Shown: positions 8,967-18,799, counted from the stretch's first letter. The stretch is 44,529 bases of DNA from an uncultured Desulfobacteraceae bacterium (GCA_913041495.1 CAJWHT010000021.1:1-44529); one strand, 5' to 3'. Program-made: numbers and translations. Notes: a model not told the origin generated them from the sequence alone.

Positions 8967-8982
8967 AGCAAGTAATATGCCA
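8967..8982 (-). promoter_or_regulatory. Sigma-54 (-24/-12) promoter of the TPR-protein gene
   Basis: The minus strand reads TGGCATATTACTTGCT, a full match to TGGCAYRNNNNTTGCW with GG-N10-GC spacing. Transcription would start near 8956, about 35 bases before the ATG at 8922. It lies in the 171-base gap behind the receiver-less activator gene. Confidence 0.87.
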
Positions 8983-9093
8983 GATCCTTTTCCATGTATC
9001 ATATCAGATCAAGCCGGCAATTAAAAGCCTGTGAAAAAGGCAGATTAAGGTTATTTTTTTAACGGTGCTGGTGTGGGAAGGACGTCGGGTGTG

Positions 9094-10148
<1,055 letters not shown>

Positions 10149-10152
<4 letters not shown>

Positions 10153-10523
10153 TTCAAAATCTTTTTGAGTTTATCGGAAATGGCTTCTGCCGTGAACGGT
10201 TTCACAACATAGTTGGAAACCCCTGCCTGCACCGCTTCTATAACGTTCTGCTTCTGTGCTTCTGCGGTGACCATCAGGAAAGGCGCTGTTTTGTACTGGG
10301 AACTGGCACGAACCTTTTTCAAAAGTTCCAGCCCCGTCATTTTGGGCATGTTCCAATCAGATATGATCAAATCAATCTCCTGGCTTTCAAGGATCTCCCA
10401 GGCGGTTGTCCCATCATCAGCTTCCACAAGATTTTTAAAACCAAGCTGCTTGAGAATGTTCTTCAAAATACGGCGCATGGTAGCAAAATCGTCAACGATC
10501 AGAACCTTGATGGATGTGTCCAT
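10149..10523 (-). CDS. cheY: Chemotaxis response regulator CheY
   Basis: CheY is a single-domain receiver that, when phosphorylated by CheA, binds the flagellar switch. The 124 residues carry the full set of active-site residues: LIVDDFATMRR (acidic pair), IISDWNMPKMTG (phosphoacceptor), MVTAEA (Thr) and VVKPF (Lys). The DWNMP sequence is characteristic of true CheY rather than a generic receiver. The stop overlaps the start of the downstream activator by 4 bases. Good SD AAGGAGG precedes the ATG. Confidence 0.95.
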
Positions 10524-10561
10524 TGCCAGTAATTCCTCCTTAATTGGATTGTAACCCTTCT

Positions 10562-11023
10562 CTATCTGTCAAAACATACCTCAATTGTAAATTCCCCACC
10601 ATCGGTCTGGAATGGAATGGCAATTTTCGGCCCGTCCGAATAGTGGCGGATGGTATGATTTTTACCGGTGATCACCGACGGTATGGCCGCTTTAAACACC
10701 TTGCCGACCTCGTCAAGCTCCCGCCGTGCCTGGCCGGATATCATATTGGTCAGCTCCCCCACAGCATCTGCGATGTCCTCGTTCAAGGAATCCATCTTTT
10801 CCCCGAACATATTGGATACAACCGTAAGAATACAGTTTTCCTCAAAGGTGACGGCAATGGTGCCGTGGGCCACACCGGTCAGTCCCAGAACGCCGGTGAC
10901 GTCCCCCACCGCCACATTGTCTTTTTTAAGATACGGTTTGCCTGCCGTCACTGTTACAAATGCCATGGTCTCCAATACGTTTATGGTGGCGTTGATAAAC
11001 GGGTTTATCAGCTTTACGTCCAA
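10562..11023 (-). CDS. cheX: CheX-family CheY-P phosphatase
   Basis: CheX proteins dephosphorylate CheY-P. The 153 residues show the CheC/CheX fold and the catalytic E-x2-N motif in the helix VGELTNMISGQARREL. The N-terminus (INPFINATINVLETMAF) is typical of the family. It is followed within 40 bases by cheY, its expected substrate, and preceded by a PilZ protein, so the three are probably co-transcribed. Confidence 0.88.
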   Translation of the reverse strand: MDVKLINPFINATINVLETMAFVTVTAGKPYLKKDNVAVGDVTGVLGLTGVAHGTIAVTFEENCILTVVSNMFGEKMDSLNEDIADAVGELTNMISGQARRELDEVGKVFKAAIPSVITGKNHTIRHYSDGPKIAIPFQTDGGEFTIEVCFDR

Positions 11024-11044
11024 ACCTGTCGCCTCCCTTTAAGA

Positions 11045-11395
11045 TCAGGATCCCTCATCGCTGTTGTACCGCACGATATTCCGCAAATGGGCAAAGGTAT
11101 CCACATCCATGGACTCAAAGCGAATCCCCACCCCCGTATCCGTCTGCCTGACGATGCAACCCTGGATCTCAAGCCTGAGGTCCTCCACCCCGCCGCTCAG
11201 ATAAATATTGGCCACACAACGGGTATCCAGAGCAAATTCCTGGTTTGTCTGGGCAAACACCCCGTTTATACTCAAATCCTTTGAACTGGCATCCAGGATT
11301 ACTTCTTTTCCCTCTGCCGTGAGTATAATTTCTATCCTGGTAGTAAATCCCACCCGGGGTTGTTTCCGCCTGTCGTCCTTATTTGGATTATCCAT
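11045..11395 (-). CDS. PilZ-domain c-di-GMP-binding protein
   Basis: The 116 residues form a stand-alone PilZ domain. Both c-di-GMP contact motifs are visible: RKQPR (the RxxxR switch, residues ~10-14) and DLSINGVFA (the D/NxSxxG motif). The position between an HD-GYP phosphodiesterase gene and cheX-cheY suggests a c-di-GMP readout on motility, like YcgR-type brakes, although the YcgR N-terminal domain is missing. Confidence 0.88.
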   Translation of the reverse strand: MDNPNKDDRRKQPRVGFTTRIEIILTAEGKEVILDASSKDLSINGVFAQTNQEFALDTRCVANIYLSGGVEDLRLEIQGCIVRQTDTGVGIRFESMDVDTFAHLRNIVRYNSDEGS

Positions 11396-11478
11396 GGAAG
11401 ATTTACTCCATTCAATAAATCGTCAGAGCTGTCATGCTCGCAATCAAATTAGCATATTTTAATTTTAGTCTCAAGCCA

Positions 11479-13005
11479 TTAAACATCATCCGACAGCTCT
11501 TGATCCGCAATCCTTACAAAGGCCTCAACCGCTTTGGGATCAAACTGGGTTCCGGAATTTTTCCGGATCGTTGAAACGGCATCCGCCTTGGCCATTTTTT
11601 TCCGGTATGCCCTGTCAGACGCCATGGCGTCGTAACAATCAGCCACAGCCATAATACGGGCCAGTTTAGGAATATTTTCTCCTTTAAGACCATCCGGATA
11701 TCCTTTACCGTCATAGCGTTCATGGTGATGCCGGATGATTTCCATTTCCCTGTCCCATAACCCCAGTTTACTTATAATATCCGCCCCGATCACCGGGTGT
11801 TCCTTGATTTTCTCGTACTCATCCTCCGTAAGACGCCCGGGCTTTAACAGGATATCGTCGCGGATACCTATTTTACCGATATCATGAAGGCTGCCGGCAA
11901 AATTGATCACATCAAGTTCTTCATCGGAACATCCCATTTCCTGAGCAATCATATGGGCATACTTGGCCACCCGGGTGGAATGTCGGCGCGTATACAGATC
12001 CCGCACCTCAAGGGCTGTAACAAAAGCATAAAGGGTTGAAAAAAGATTCTCGTATATATTTTCATACAGGGCAATATTTTCAATGGCGGACGCCGCCTTC
12101 TGGGTGATGAAGTTCATGTAATAGATATCTTTTTCACTGAACTTGCGCTCTTCATTAAAAATAAAGGCGGAGGCCACACCGAAAATCTTATCCCGGATTT
12201 TCAGGGGAACCACCATGAAGGAGCGAACCGGATCTTTGAGGGATTTTCTGGCATCTGTCATGAGACAGGGATTCTTGTCGGTTTCAAGGCAGTCTACAAT
12301 GTAGTCTTTAACCGGCTCTGTGACATCCATTCCAAACGTCTGGCGGACTTCTTCGGTATGAAACTGGGAACTGGACTTGGCCACAAGAACCAGAGAGGCG
12401 TCCTGCTCGGAATAAATATGAAAAAACACCTTATCGGCCTTGAGGACCTCAACACCAAGGTCCACCACCTTACTGAAAATGTCGTAGCTGGAATCGGAGG
12501 CAGCGAAATCTTCCATCACCCGGTTCAGTGTATTGACCTCTTCCACCCGCCGCAACAGCTCATTGTTCAACTGCCGCAACCTTTCCTGCCGTTCCACTTC
12601 CTCTTTTAGAATCAGATTTTCAACAAAAAGTTCCCGTTCCCTCAAGATGCGCTTCAGGGTCAATTCCATCTGCTCCAGATTCACAGGCTTGATCAGGTAA
12701 TCCACCACCCCGTTTTTCAGGGTTTGAATGGAATTTTCCAGGGAAGGATACCCTGTCATCACCACGACGGGAAGGGTGCTTTCGATCTGGCGGACCTTTT
12801 CAGCCAGCTCAAGGCCGTCCATGATCGGCATATTGATATCGGTGAAAATACAGCCGATTTTTTCTTGTTCAACGATCTTTAGGGCTTCAACCCCGTTACT
12901 TGCAGTATAGACCTCATACCCTTTTCGCTGAAAGTATCCTTCTGTTACATCCAGAATACCTTCCTCATCGTCAACAACCAGAATCTTAATCGTCTCTGTG
13001 TTCAT
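11479..13005 (-). CDS. Response regulator with GAF and HD-GYP domains (c-di-GMP phosphodiesterase)
   Basis: This 508-residue protein hydrolyses c-di-GMP by family knowledge. Residues 1-120 are a receiver with the acidic cluster VDDEEG, phosphoacceptor Asp56 and KPVN lysine. A coiled coil follows, then a GAF domain (~160-310). The HD-GYP domain holds the HD pair at H374-D375 (LHDIGKIG) and the signature HHERYDGKGYPDGL. It is the first gene of the minus-strand motility block and is divergent from the Lrp gene. I found no convincing -24/-12 element in front of it. Confidence 0.93.
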   Translation of the reverse strand: MNTETIKILVVDDEEGILDVTEGYFQRKGYEVYTASNGVEALKIVEQEKIGCIFTDINMPIMDGLELAEKVRQIESTLPVVVMTGYPSLENSIQTLKNGVVDYLIKPVNLEQMELTLKRILRERELFVENLILKEEVERQERLRQLNNELLRRVEEVNTLNRVMEDFAASDSSYDIFSKVVDLGVEVLKADKVFFHIYSEQDASLVLVAKSSSQFHTEEVRQTFGMDVTEPVKDYIVDCLETDKNPCLMTDARKSLKDPVRSFMVVPLKIRDKIFGVASAFIFNEERKFSEKDIYYMNFITQKAASAIENIALYENIYENLFSTLYAFVTALEVRDLYTRRHSTRVAKYAHMIAQEMGCSDEELDVINFAGSLHDIGKIGIRDDILLKPGRLTEDEYEKIKEHPVIGADIISKLGLWDREMEIIRHHHERYDGKGYPDGLKGENIPKLARIMAVADCYDAMASDRAYRKKMAKADAVSTIRKNSGTQFDPKAVEAFVRIADQELSDDV

Positions 13006-13151
13006 CCACCCAATCCGTATGTTATTCGGTCCAGTGCAATAGAGTAAATGTATATGAAACCTTGGGTTTTATCAACAAAAAACCAATAAGCCCGCCGCCG
13101 AAAAGACAAGAACATTATTCTCAGTAACCACCGCATATTAAAACAAAATTC

Positions 13152-13180
13152 TTGACACAACAAATGAAAATGAATATTTT
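13152..13180 (+). promoter_or_regulatory. Sigma-70-type promoter of the lrp-lysA-cutA unit
   Basis: TTGACA at 13152-13157 and TATTTT at 13175-13180 are separated by exactly 17 bases. The start site would be near 13187, about 38 bases before the ATG of the Lrp-type gene. The surrounding 219-base gap is AT-rich and divergent from the HD-GYP gene. Confidence 0.7.
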
Positions 13181-13224
13181 ACGGTTTTCACCCAAAGCAA
13201 ACATATAATAACGGTTGAACAGAT

Positions 13225-13683
13225 ATGGACACAACAGATCTGGAAATACTAAAGATCCTTCAAAAAAAGGCCAGGATCCCCAACGTTGAAGTGGCCCGCA
13301 CCATCGGTATGGCCCCTTCGGCCATTCTGGAAAGGATCAAAAAGCTCGAAGCCCGGGGGGTTATCCAGGGATATGAAGTACGGCTTAACCCTGAGATGTT
13401 CCACTGCGACATGACCTCTTTTATCCATGTCCAGGTGAGCGCCCCATGCCGCGTCCGGGAAACAGGCAAACAGCTCTCCGTCATTGAACAGGTCCAAGAA
13501 GTACATTACCTGGCCGGAGAAGACACCCTGATGGTCAAAGTAAAAACCGCGGACAACAAAGAACTGGCCCAAATCATTCAAGAAAAAATCGCCGCCCTGG
13601 AAGCGGTGGTAAACACCCGGACAACCATCGCACTTTCCACCTTCAAGGAAAGCGCTAAAATCCGGCTGCCCGACCAAATATAA
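13225..13683 (+). CDS. Lrp/AsnC-family transcriptional regulator
   Basis: The 152 residues have the standard layout. An N-terminal winged helix-turn-helix (MDTTDLEILKILQKKARIPN, then VARTIGMAPSAILERIKKLE) is followed by a RAM/effector domain (~65-150) with the VHYLAGEDTLMVKVKTADN segment that forms the amino-acid site. These regulators sense amino acids as octamers. Its gene runs 37 bases ahead of a diaminopimelate-decarboxylase-like gene, so control of lysine or related amino-acid metabolism, plus autoregulation, is likely. No strong SD precedes the start. Confidence 0.93.
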   Translation: MDTTDLEILKILQKKARIPNVEVARTIGMAPSAILERIKKLEARGVIQGYEVRLNPEMFHCDMTSFIHVQVSAPCRVRETGKQLSVIEQVQEVHYLAGEDTLMVKVKTADNKELAQIIQEKIAALEAVVNTRTTIALSTFKESAKIRLPDQI

Positions 13684-13720
13684 ACCGGCAACCGGCACGT
13701 ATATATAAGGAACACACACC

Positions 13721-14980
13721 ATGCCCATGTCATCCGCATTTAAAAACAGACTGACACCCATCCTCCCTGATGTGGTGGATACCTTCGGCACCCCTTTCCA
13801 CATTTACGATGAAGCAGGGATACTTGATACCTGCGACCGCCTGAACCAGGCCTTTTCCGCCATTGACGGATTCAAGGAATTTTTTGCTGTCAAAGCCCTG
13901 CCCAACCCGGCGATCATGTCCCTGCTCAAAAGTAAAGGATTCGGATTTGACTGCTCGTCAATTCCGGAACTCACCCTGTCCCGCCGGGTGGGCAGCCGTG
14001 GAGACGATATCATGTTCACCTCCAACAACACCAGCATCGCCCAGTTCAGTGCCGCACTGGACCAGGAGGGCTGCATTATCAACCTCGATGACATCTCCCT
14101 TTTGCCCAAACTGCCTGAGGTGCCCGAATTGCTTTGCTTCAGATACAACCCCGGCGCAAAACGAAGCGGCAACAGCATCATCGGCAACCCTGTGGAAGCC
14201 AAATACGGCGTCAGCCACGACCAGATATTCAGGGCCTATGAAGCAGCCATGAAAATGGGCGTAAAACGGTTCGGCATCCACACCATGCTCGCCTCCAACG
14301 AACTCAACCACCAGTATATGATTGATACGGCAGACATGCTGCTGGCCCTGATTCAGGAACTCCACGACCACCTCGGTATCCGGTTTGAGTTCATCAACAT
14401 CGGCGGAGGTCTGGGGATTCCGTACACACCGGACGCCCCCCGGTTCAACATCCAGGGCATGGCCGAAGGTATTGTCCGCTCCTTTGAGCGATTTACCGCT
14501 CAAAACCAGTGGGCGCCCAAACTCTACATGGAAAGCGGCCGGTACATCACAGGCCCCCATGGCGCATTGGTCACCACCGTCATCAACCACAAGGAAATAT
14601 ACAGAAACTACGTGGGGGTGGATGCCTCCATGTCATCTCTGATGCGCCCGGGGATGTACGATGCCTACCACCACATCCACATCAACGGCAAGGACGATGG
14701 CTTGCCCCTACGCACCGTTGACGTTGTGGGCGCCCTGTGTGAGAATAACGATAAATTTGCCGTTCAGCGGGAACTGCCAAAAACCGAAGAGGGAGATCTC
14801 CTGGTGATCCATGACACCGGTGCCCACGGCCACGCCATGGGCTTTAACTACAACGGCCATATGAGACCGAAAGAGCTGCTGCTTCGCTCCGATCTCACCG
14901 TTGAGATGATCCGCCGGGCGGAAACCATGGATGATTATTTCGCCACACTCAATTTTGAACCCAAAACATTTCGGGGATAA
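13721..14980 (+). CDS. lysA: PLP-dependent decarboxylase, diaminopimelate decarboxylase (LysA) family
   Basis: LysA removes CO2 from meso-diaminopimelate to give lysine. The 419 residues form an alanine-racemase-fold barrel followed by a beta domain. The PLP lysine is Lys58 (FFAVKALPNPAIM). The glycine loop is NIGGGLGIPY, and MESGRYI takes the place of the usual EPGR motif. The C-terminal partner-site Cys-Glu (GALCENNDKFA) and the GAHGHAMGFNYNG segment are present. The EPGR variant and the Lrp neighbour leave room for a related amino-acid decarboxylase, so the substrate is a family-level call. SD AAGGA lies 9 bases before the ATG. Confidence 0.8.
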   Translation: MPMSSAFKNRLTPILPDVVDTFGTPFHIYDEAGILDTCDRLNQAFSAIDGFKEFFAVKALPNPAIMSLLKSKGFGFDCSSIPELTLSRRVGSRGDDIMFTSNNTSIAQFSAALDQEGCIINLDDISLLPKLPEVPELLCFRYNPGAKRSGNSIIGNPVEAKYGVSHDQIFRAYEAAMKMGVKRFGIHTMLASNELNHQYMIDTADMLLALIQELHDHLGIRFEFINIGGGLGIPYTPDAPRFNIQGMAEGIVRSFERFTAQNQWAPKLYMESGRYITGPHGALVTTVINHKEIYRNYVGVDASMSSLMRPGMYDAYHHIHINGKDDGLPLRTVDVVGALCENNDKFAVQRELPKTEEGDLLVIHDTGAHGHAMGFNYNGHMRPKELLLRSDLTVEMIRRAETMDDYFATLNFEPKTFRG

Positions 14981-15007
14981 AACACCAAAGATGAGACAGG
15001 TGATACC

Positions 15008-15319
15008 ATGACGTATTGCATGATTCTGACAACCTGTTCAACTGAGGCCGATGCCGGAAATCTGGCATCGGCCCTGGTGGAAAAAAAACTTGCCGCCTGT
15101 GCCCAGATCCATCCGGTGACCAGCGTGTATACCTGGGAGGGTGAGGTTCACAAAGATCCGGAATTTCGCCTGATCATTAAAACAAAGTCATCATTATATG
15201 ACAGGGTGGAACATTTCATCAGGGAAAACCACAGCTATGAGGTCCCCCAGATCGTCATGATCCCTATGGGAAAAGGGCTTTCGGAATACCTGAACTGGAT
15301 CGACGAGACAACGCTTTAA
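15008..15319 (+). CDS. cutA: CutA1 divalent-cation tolerance protein
   Basis: CutA1 is a small trimeric protein of the ferredoxin-like/PII fold, linked to copper tolerance but of unsettled function. The 103 residues carry the family pattern: LTTCSTEADAGNLASALVEKKLAACAQI, the VYTWEGEVHKDPEFRLIIKT strand, and the C-terminal HSYEVPQIVMIPM. It follows the decarboxylase gene by 27 bases and is probably the last gene of that unit. Confidence 0.95.
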   Translation: MTYCMILTTCSTEADAGNLASALVEKKLAACAQIHPVTSVYTWEGEVHKDPEFRLIIKTKSSLYDRVEHFIRENHSYEVPQIVMIPMGKGLSEYLNWIDETTL

Positions 15320-15346
15320 GCAGCAGTGCTGTGGACCACCTGAGAA

Positions 15347-16210
15347 TCAGTCAAACTTTTTCGCCACAAAGGCCCGGGCCTTTTCCGGGTCATCTCCGCG
15401 GCACTGCCCTTTTTCCAGAGCAAATTCAAGGGCGCGTTCCCGGTCTTTCCCGTTAACTGCGAGCCACATCAGGCCTGACAATGCTCCCATACCATGGGGA
15501 TTCAACTCACGGGCCTTTAAAAATGCGGACTTGGCACCTGCAAAATCCCCATTTTTATACCGTCCCCATCCCAAAAGATTTTGAATGAGATAGGAGTCCG
15601 GTGACAGTTCAACCGCCCTATGGAAACTGGTCAGGTCGATGGTCGCCACATCCTTGTTCACGTAACTTCGATAAAGACACAAAAGCCCATGCCCTAGCTG
15701 ATCCATCCCTTCCGGGGACATGGGTTCGTCCCATCCCCCTGCATCCCTGCCGCCGTATCCAAGTCCTGTGTCATCAAGCCAGTTGAAAAATGCACCACGA
15801 AATCCTTTCAACCCATCAGAAAATGTCAGCGAGAAATCATTTTCCACGGCCATATGGTCACGGGTATCGTGGATCACCGTCCGGATGGGAATATTGCCGT
15901 CTGCGCCTTCCCCATAACAACCCTCCACCCAGAAACGCACCTTTTCCCGTTCCCCCAGTGCCTGAATATCCGGATAAGGCTTGTTGCCAAAGCAATAGGC
16001 CGCTAATGCCCCCGTGTCCGGAAAAATATTTTTCACCCGCCATCCGAACCAGCACTCCAAAAATCCCGGGTGGAGGCAGAAAAGATTTCCCAGAAAAAAA
16101 TGGATGCCCAATCCCCTGCCGTCCGATTCCGATTGTCCGATCTCATGCCGGAAGGGCATAACGATGATCTTGTCCCTGCCCTCCCCTGCGGCCACTTTTG
16201 ATCCCGGCAC
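15347..16210 (-). CDS. TPR-containing protein of unknown function
   Basis: The reading frame starts at a GTG (16210) with GGGAGG just upstream, 9 bases after the lipoprotein stop, and gives 287 residues. An internal ATG at residue 18 is an alternative start. The first ~190 residues are aromatic and Gly-rich with no motif I recognise. The C-terminal third has TPR-like helices (LTSFHRAVELSPDSYLIQNL and GDFAGAKSAFLKARELNPHG). It is tightly linked to a lipoprotein gene, suggesting a joint envelope role. No function can be assigned. Confidence 0.7.
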   Translation of the reverse strand: MPGSKVAAGEGRDKIIVMPFRHEIGQSESDGRGLGIHFFLGNLFCLHPGFLECWFGWRVKNIFPDTGALAAYCFGNKPYPDIQALGEREKVRFWVEGCYGEGADGNIPIRTVIHDTRDHMAVENDFSLTFSDGLKGFRGAFFNWLDDTGLGYGGRDAGGWDEPMSPEGMDQLGHGLLCLYRSYVNKDVATIDLTSFHRAVELSPDSYLIQNLLGWGRYKNGDFAGAKSAFLKARELNPHGMGALSGLMWLAVNGKDRERALEFALEKGQCRGDDPEKARAFVAKKFD

Positions 16211-16219
16211 ACTGCCTCC

Positions 16220-16855
16220 CTATATTTTAAGCTCACTGAGACTCAGTTCGGTGACCCGGGTGATATTTTCCCTAAGATCAGCCTCAAAGGCGGCCTGCTG
16301 TTCTCCACTCAATGATTCCCAACGTTCCGGCAGCATATCCATCCCCAGGGCAGAATACCTTTCCCGGCGTTCGGTGACGATCACCCGGCTGCTGTTCCGG
16401 CGTTTCAAGATGAGCTGCATGGCCACATAGGACCTGGCAGGTTGATTGATCAGGCCGAGCAGGAACTTCCGGTCCAAAAATCCGCAGCCAAATACCGTCT
16501 CCGACTTGAACACCTGCCGGGGGACAATCTCTATCAGCATATCCACCTGGCCGGATGCCAGCACAGCCTCGTCCGCCACATTTTTTGTCTCATACCCTTT
16601 ATCCGCAAGATGTGCGGCAACCGTTGTCGTAAACTGATCTTTAACAGACAGGGAATCCATCCTGTAGGATCTATGCCCGGCCACAAGGGTTCCCTTTTTC
16701 AAATAGAGCGGGTGTTCCGGAAAATGGTTTAAAATCCCAAAGACTTTGGGCGGCAGCCCCGAATCTTGGTCAGGCCAGAGCATATTCCATATCCCGCAGC
16801 CGGACAGCATCAGGGCTGCCGTTATCACAAAAACAATCTGTCTTAGAGTGCTCAT
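16220..16855 (-). CDS. Putative lipoprotein of unknown function
   Basis: The likely start is the ATG at 16855 (MSTLRQIVFVITAALMLSGC), giving 211 residues with a classic signal peptide and lipobox LSGC. An in-frame upstream ATG at 16903 would bury the signal and is less likely. The body (residues ~40-205) mixes beta strands and helices and ends in a charged helix (ENITRVTELSLSELKI). It resembles small envelope lipoproteins that accompany transport or polysaccharide systems, but I do not recognise the family. Confidence 0.72.
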   Translation of the reverse strand: MSTLRQIVFVITAALMLSGCGIWNMLWPDQDSGLPPKVFGILNHFPEHPLYLKKGTLVAGHRSYRMDSLSVKDQFTTTVAAHLADKGYETKNVADEAVLASGQVDMLIEIVPRQVFKSETVFGCGFLDRKFLLGLINQPARSYVAMQLILKRRNSSRVIVTERRERYSALGMDMLPERWESLSGEQQAAFEADLRENITRVTELSLSELKI

Positions 16856-16931
16856 CTTTTTTCCCCGGATGTCAGGCGTGATTTTTAGATTTGATACTAA
16901 CATCCTTTAACAGCAGGGGTAAAGACCTGGA

Positions 16932-17171
16932 TCATTCTCTTTCGTTTAGTTCAGGAATTCCCTGCGCCACGCACGGCCTTGGCGCGTACCGGTATTTCAT
17001 GGCCTCTCCCTGGCGTATCAGGAAGTTCCCGGCCCCGATCCACAGCCTTGCCCAGACGCCCTGCCCTTGCTTTTTTTGCGACGATCGCAGCTGCCTGAGG
17101 CGGGCCTCATTCTCAAATTCCTTCTGCCTTTCTTTTGCCATGATTTCCAGAAAATAGGCGTCGTTTGACAT
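16932..17171 (-). CDS. Small hypothetical protein
   Basis: The start at the ATG 17171 is chosen because AAGGAGGAGG lies directly before it, giving 79 residues. The N-terminal half is a charged helix (MSNDAYFLEIMAKERQKEFE then NEARLRQLR). The rest is short, with a WARLWIGAGNFLIRQGEAMK segment that could be amphipathic. It is 38 bases after the MocR-type gene and 76 bases before the lipoprotein gene on the same strand. Function unknown. Confidence 0.55.
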   Translation of the reverse strand: MSNDAYFLEIMAKERQKEFENEARLRQLRSSQKKQGQGVWARLWIGAGNFLIRQGEAMKYRYAPRPCVAQGIPELNERE

Positions 17172-17209
17172 GCCTCCTCCTTTCCGTAAAGACACTCGAA
17201 GTGTTACAA

Positions 17210-18745
17210 TTAAAAATGCCCCAGACCGCTCAGTCCCGAATCACCGGGAGGCTGACGCAACAACTCTTTAACCGCATCCGCCAGCACCTCCACCCCTTCC
17301 GTAATACGCTCCCGGCCGGTCCATGCCCAACTTAGCCGAAAGGCGTTGACGAAGCGTTGGTCCATATCAAACACCGGTCCGGGAACCAGATTGATCCCCT
17401 TGTCCAGCACCGAAATCAACAGCGCCACGCTGGAATATCCTTTTGGGAGGGTGACCCAGAGGGCAAAGCCCCCGTTGGGACGGGTCCATTCAACCCCCTC
17501 CGGCATCAATTGTTCAAGACAGGACAGCATGGTATCCCGCCGTCTGAGATAAATTTCCCTGACCCTTTCCAGATGACGATCATAGGCCCCGGAACGAAGG
17601 TATTGAAGGGCAACACCCTGCATCAGTGGCGGGCCGGTCTGGGCCATGAGACGCTTTATCCTGGCAAACTCCGTGATCCGCCGCCGGGAACCGATCATCC
17701 ATCCCAGACGGATTCCCGGCATCAAGGGTTTGGACAAGGATGAAATCACGATGACCCGCCCTTCACCCAGCAGGTTGATCATGGGCTTGGGAGGCTTGCC
17801 TTCAAACCGCAGATCCTGATAGACCTCATCCGAAAGGATGATACCGTTGTTCTTTTCCGCCCAGGCAGCTATTTTCCGGCGCTGCTCCGCCATGACATCT
17901 TCACCCACGGGATTGTGGAAATCCGGGCAGATGCTCAACAGATGAGAATTCGGCCCGGAGAACCGCTTCAGTTGTTCCGCCACATCCCATCCCCTGTCGC
18001 CGATCACGGTGTCCACCCAATTGCCGTTGCCCACAAAGGCATCCACTATTCCCTGGAACCCAGGAGCCTTGATGATTACCTGCCGGCTTTTTTCCGCCGC
18101 ATCCCTGGCCACAATGCAGGCCCCCTGCTGAGCGCCGTTGGTGATCAGCACCTGTTCAGAAGAAATCCTAACCCCTTTTTCTTCGTATCGCGCTGCAAGG
18201 GTTTCCCTAAGCGCAGCCATCCCCCGGAGATCACCATACTCCGTATATCTGCGGGTATCATCTGCCATGGTGGCAGCCACCATTTTTTCAAACACCCCGT
18301 CTTCCAACAGCCCCGGATCGGGGACCCCTTTGGAAAAATCAATGACGCCGGGCTGGGATGCCACGTTCATCAAGTCGCACAACCCTTTGGACACCCGTTG
18401 CCGGAACTGTCGGGCAGCCTGAGCCGGCCGAATCAGTCGACCGGGCTCGGAAAGGGCAACAGAAGGGATGCGGTCCGGTCCGCCACCCAGTGCATCAATG
18501 TCGGCAGCCTCCGAAATAAATGTTCCCCTCCCAACATGACAATGGGTCAAGCCCTGCGCGTTTAGATCTTCCATGGCCCTGCGAATGGTTGCCTGGGTAA
18601 CGCCGACCTCCTTGGCAAAGGCTGACACCGCTGGCAGTTTATCCCCCGGTGACAACGCCCCGTCCAGAACGGCCTGCCGGATACTGTCACGGATCTGAAC
18701 ATACAAGGGTTTGCCTGATTTCTTGTCTATCTGTATGGATACCAT
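17210..18745 (-). CDS. MocR-type regulator: GntR winged helix fused to class I aminotransferase
   Basis: The 511 residues begin with a GntR DNA-binding domain (LYVQIRDSIRQAVLDGALSP and the recognition segment VTQATIRRAMEDLNAQG, residues 10-75). An aminotransferase fold follows with FHNPVGEDV, the Asp of LSDEVYQDLRF, and the PLP lysine in SSLSKPLMPGIRLG. MocR proteins use PLP adducts as sensors and usually control a nearby amine, vitamin B6 or transport gene. Here no enzyme is divergent, so the target may be the three small genes downstream or distant. A strong SD (TAGGAGGGG) precedes the ATG, and an 11-bp tandem repeat overlaps its promoter. Confidence 0.92.
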   Translation of the reverse strand: MVSIQIDKKSGKPLYVQIRDSIRQAVLDGALSPGDKLPAVSAFAKEVGVTQATIRRAMEDLNAQGLTHCHVGRGTFISEAADIDALGGGPDRIPSVALSEPGRLIRPAQAARQFRQRVSKGLCDLMNVASQPGVIDFSKGVPDPGLLEDGVFEKMVAATMADDTRRYTEYGDLRGMAALRETLAARYEEKGVRISSEQVLITNGAQQGACIVARDAAEKSRQVIIKAPGFQGIVDAFVGNGNWVDTVIGDRGWDVAEQLKRFSGPNSHLLSICPDFHNPVGEDVMAEQRRKIAAWAEKNNGIILSDEVYQDLRFEGKPPKPMINLLGEGRVIVISSLSKPLMPGIRLGWMIGSRRRITEFARIKRLMAQTGPPLMQGVALQYLRSGAYDRHLERVREIYLRRRDTMLSCLEQLMPEGVEWTRPNGGFALWVTLPKGYSSVALLISVLDKGINLVPGPVFDMDQRFVNAFRLSWAWTGRERITEGVEVLADAVKELLRQPPGDSGLSGLGHF

Positions 18746-18757
18746 AGCCCCTCCTAA

Positions 18758-18787
18758 ATTAATACAGCATTAATACTGTACTAATAA
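18758..18787. promoter_or_regulatory. Candidate MocR operator: three 11-bp direct repeats
   Basis: Read on the plus strand, ATTAATAC occurs at 18758-18765 and 18769-18776, and a degenerate copy ACTAATAA at 18780-18787, each spaced by three bases (11-bp period, one helical turn). MocR-family proteins commonly bind same-orientation repeats. The array covers the -10 region of the gene's own promoter, fitting autoregulation. Confidence 0.6.
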
Positions 18788-18799
18788 CGAAGAGGTCAA
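18770..18799 (-). promoter_or_regulatory. Sigma-70-type promoter of the MocR-type gene
   Basis: On the minus strand TTGACC (18799-18794) is followed after 18 bases by TATTAA (18775-18770). It lies within 30-55 bases of the start codon, and its -10 box is embedded in the direct repeats. Confidence 0.55.

Noticed and set aside
8951-8970. Plus-strand TTGGCA...AGCAAG as a second sigma-54 promoter
   Set aside because: Spacing between GG and GC is 12 bases and it points at no gene.
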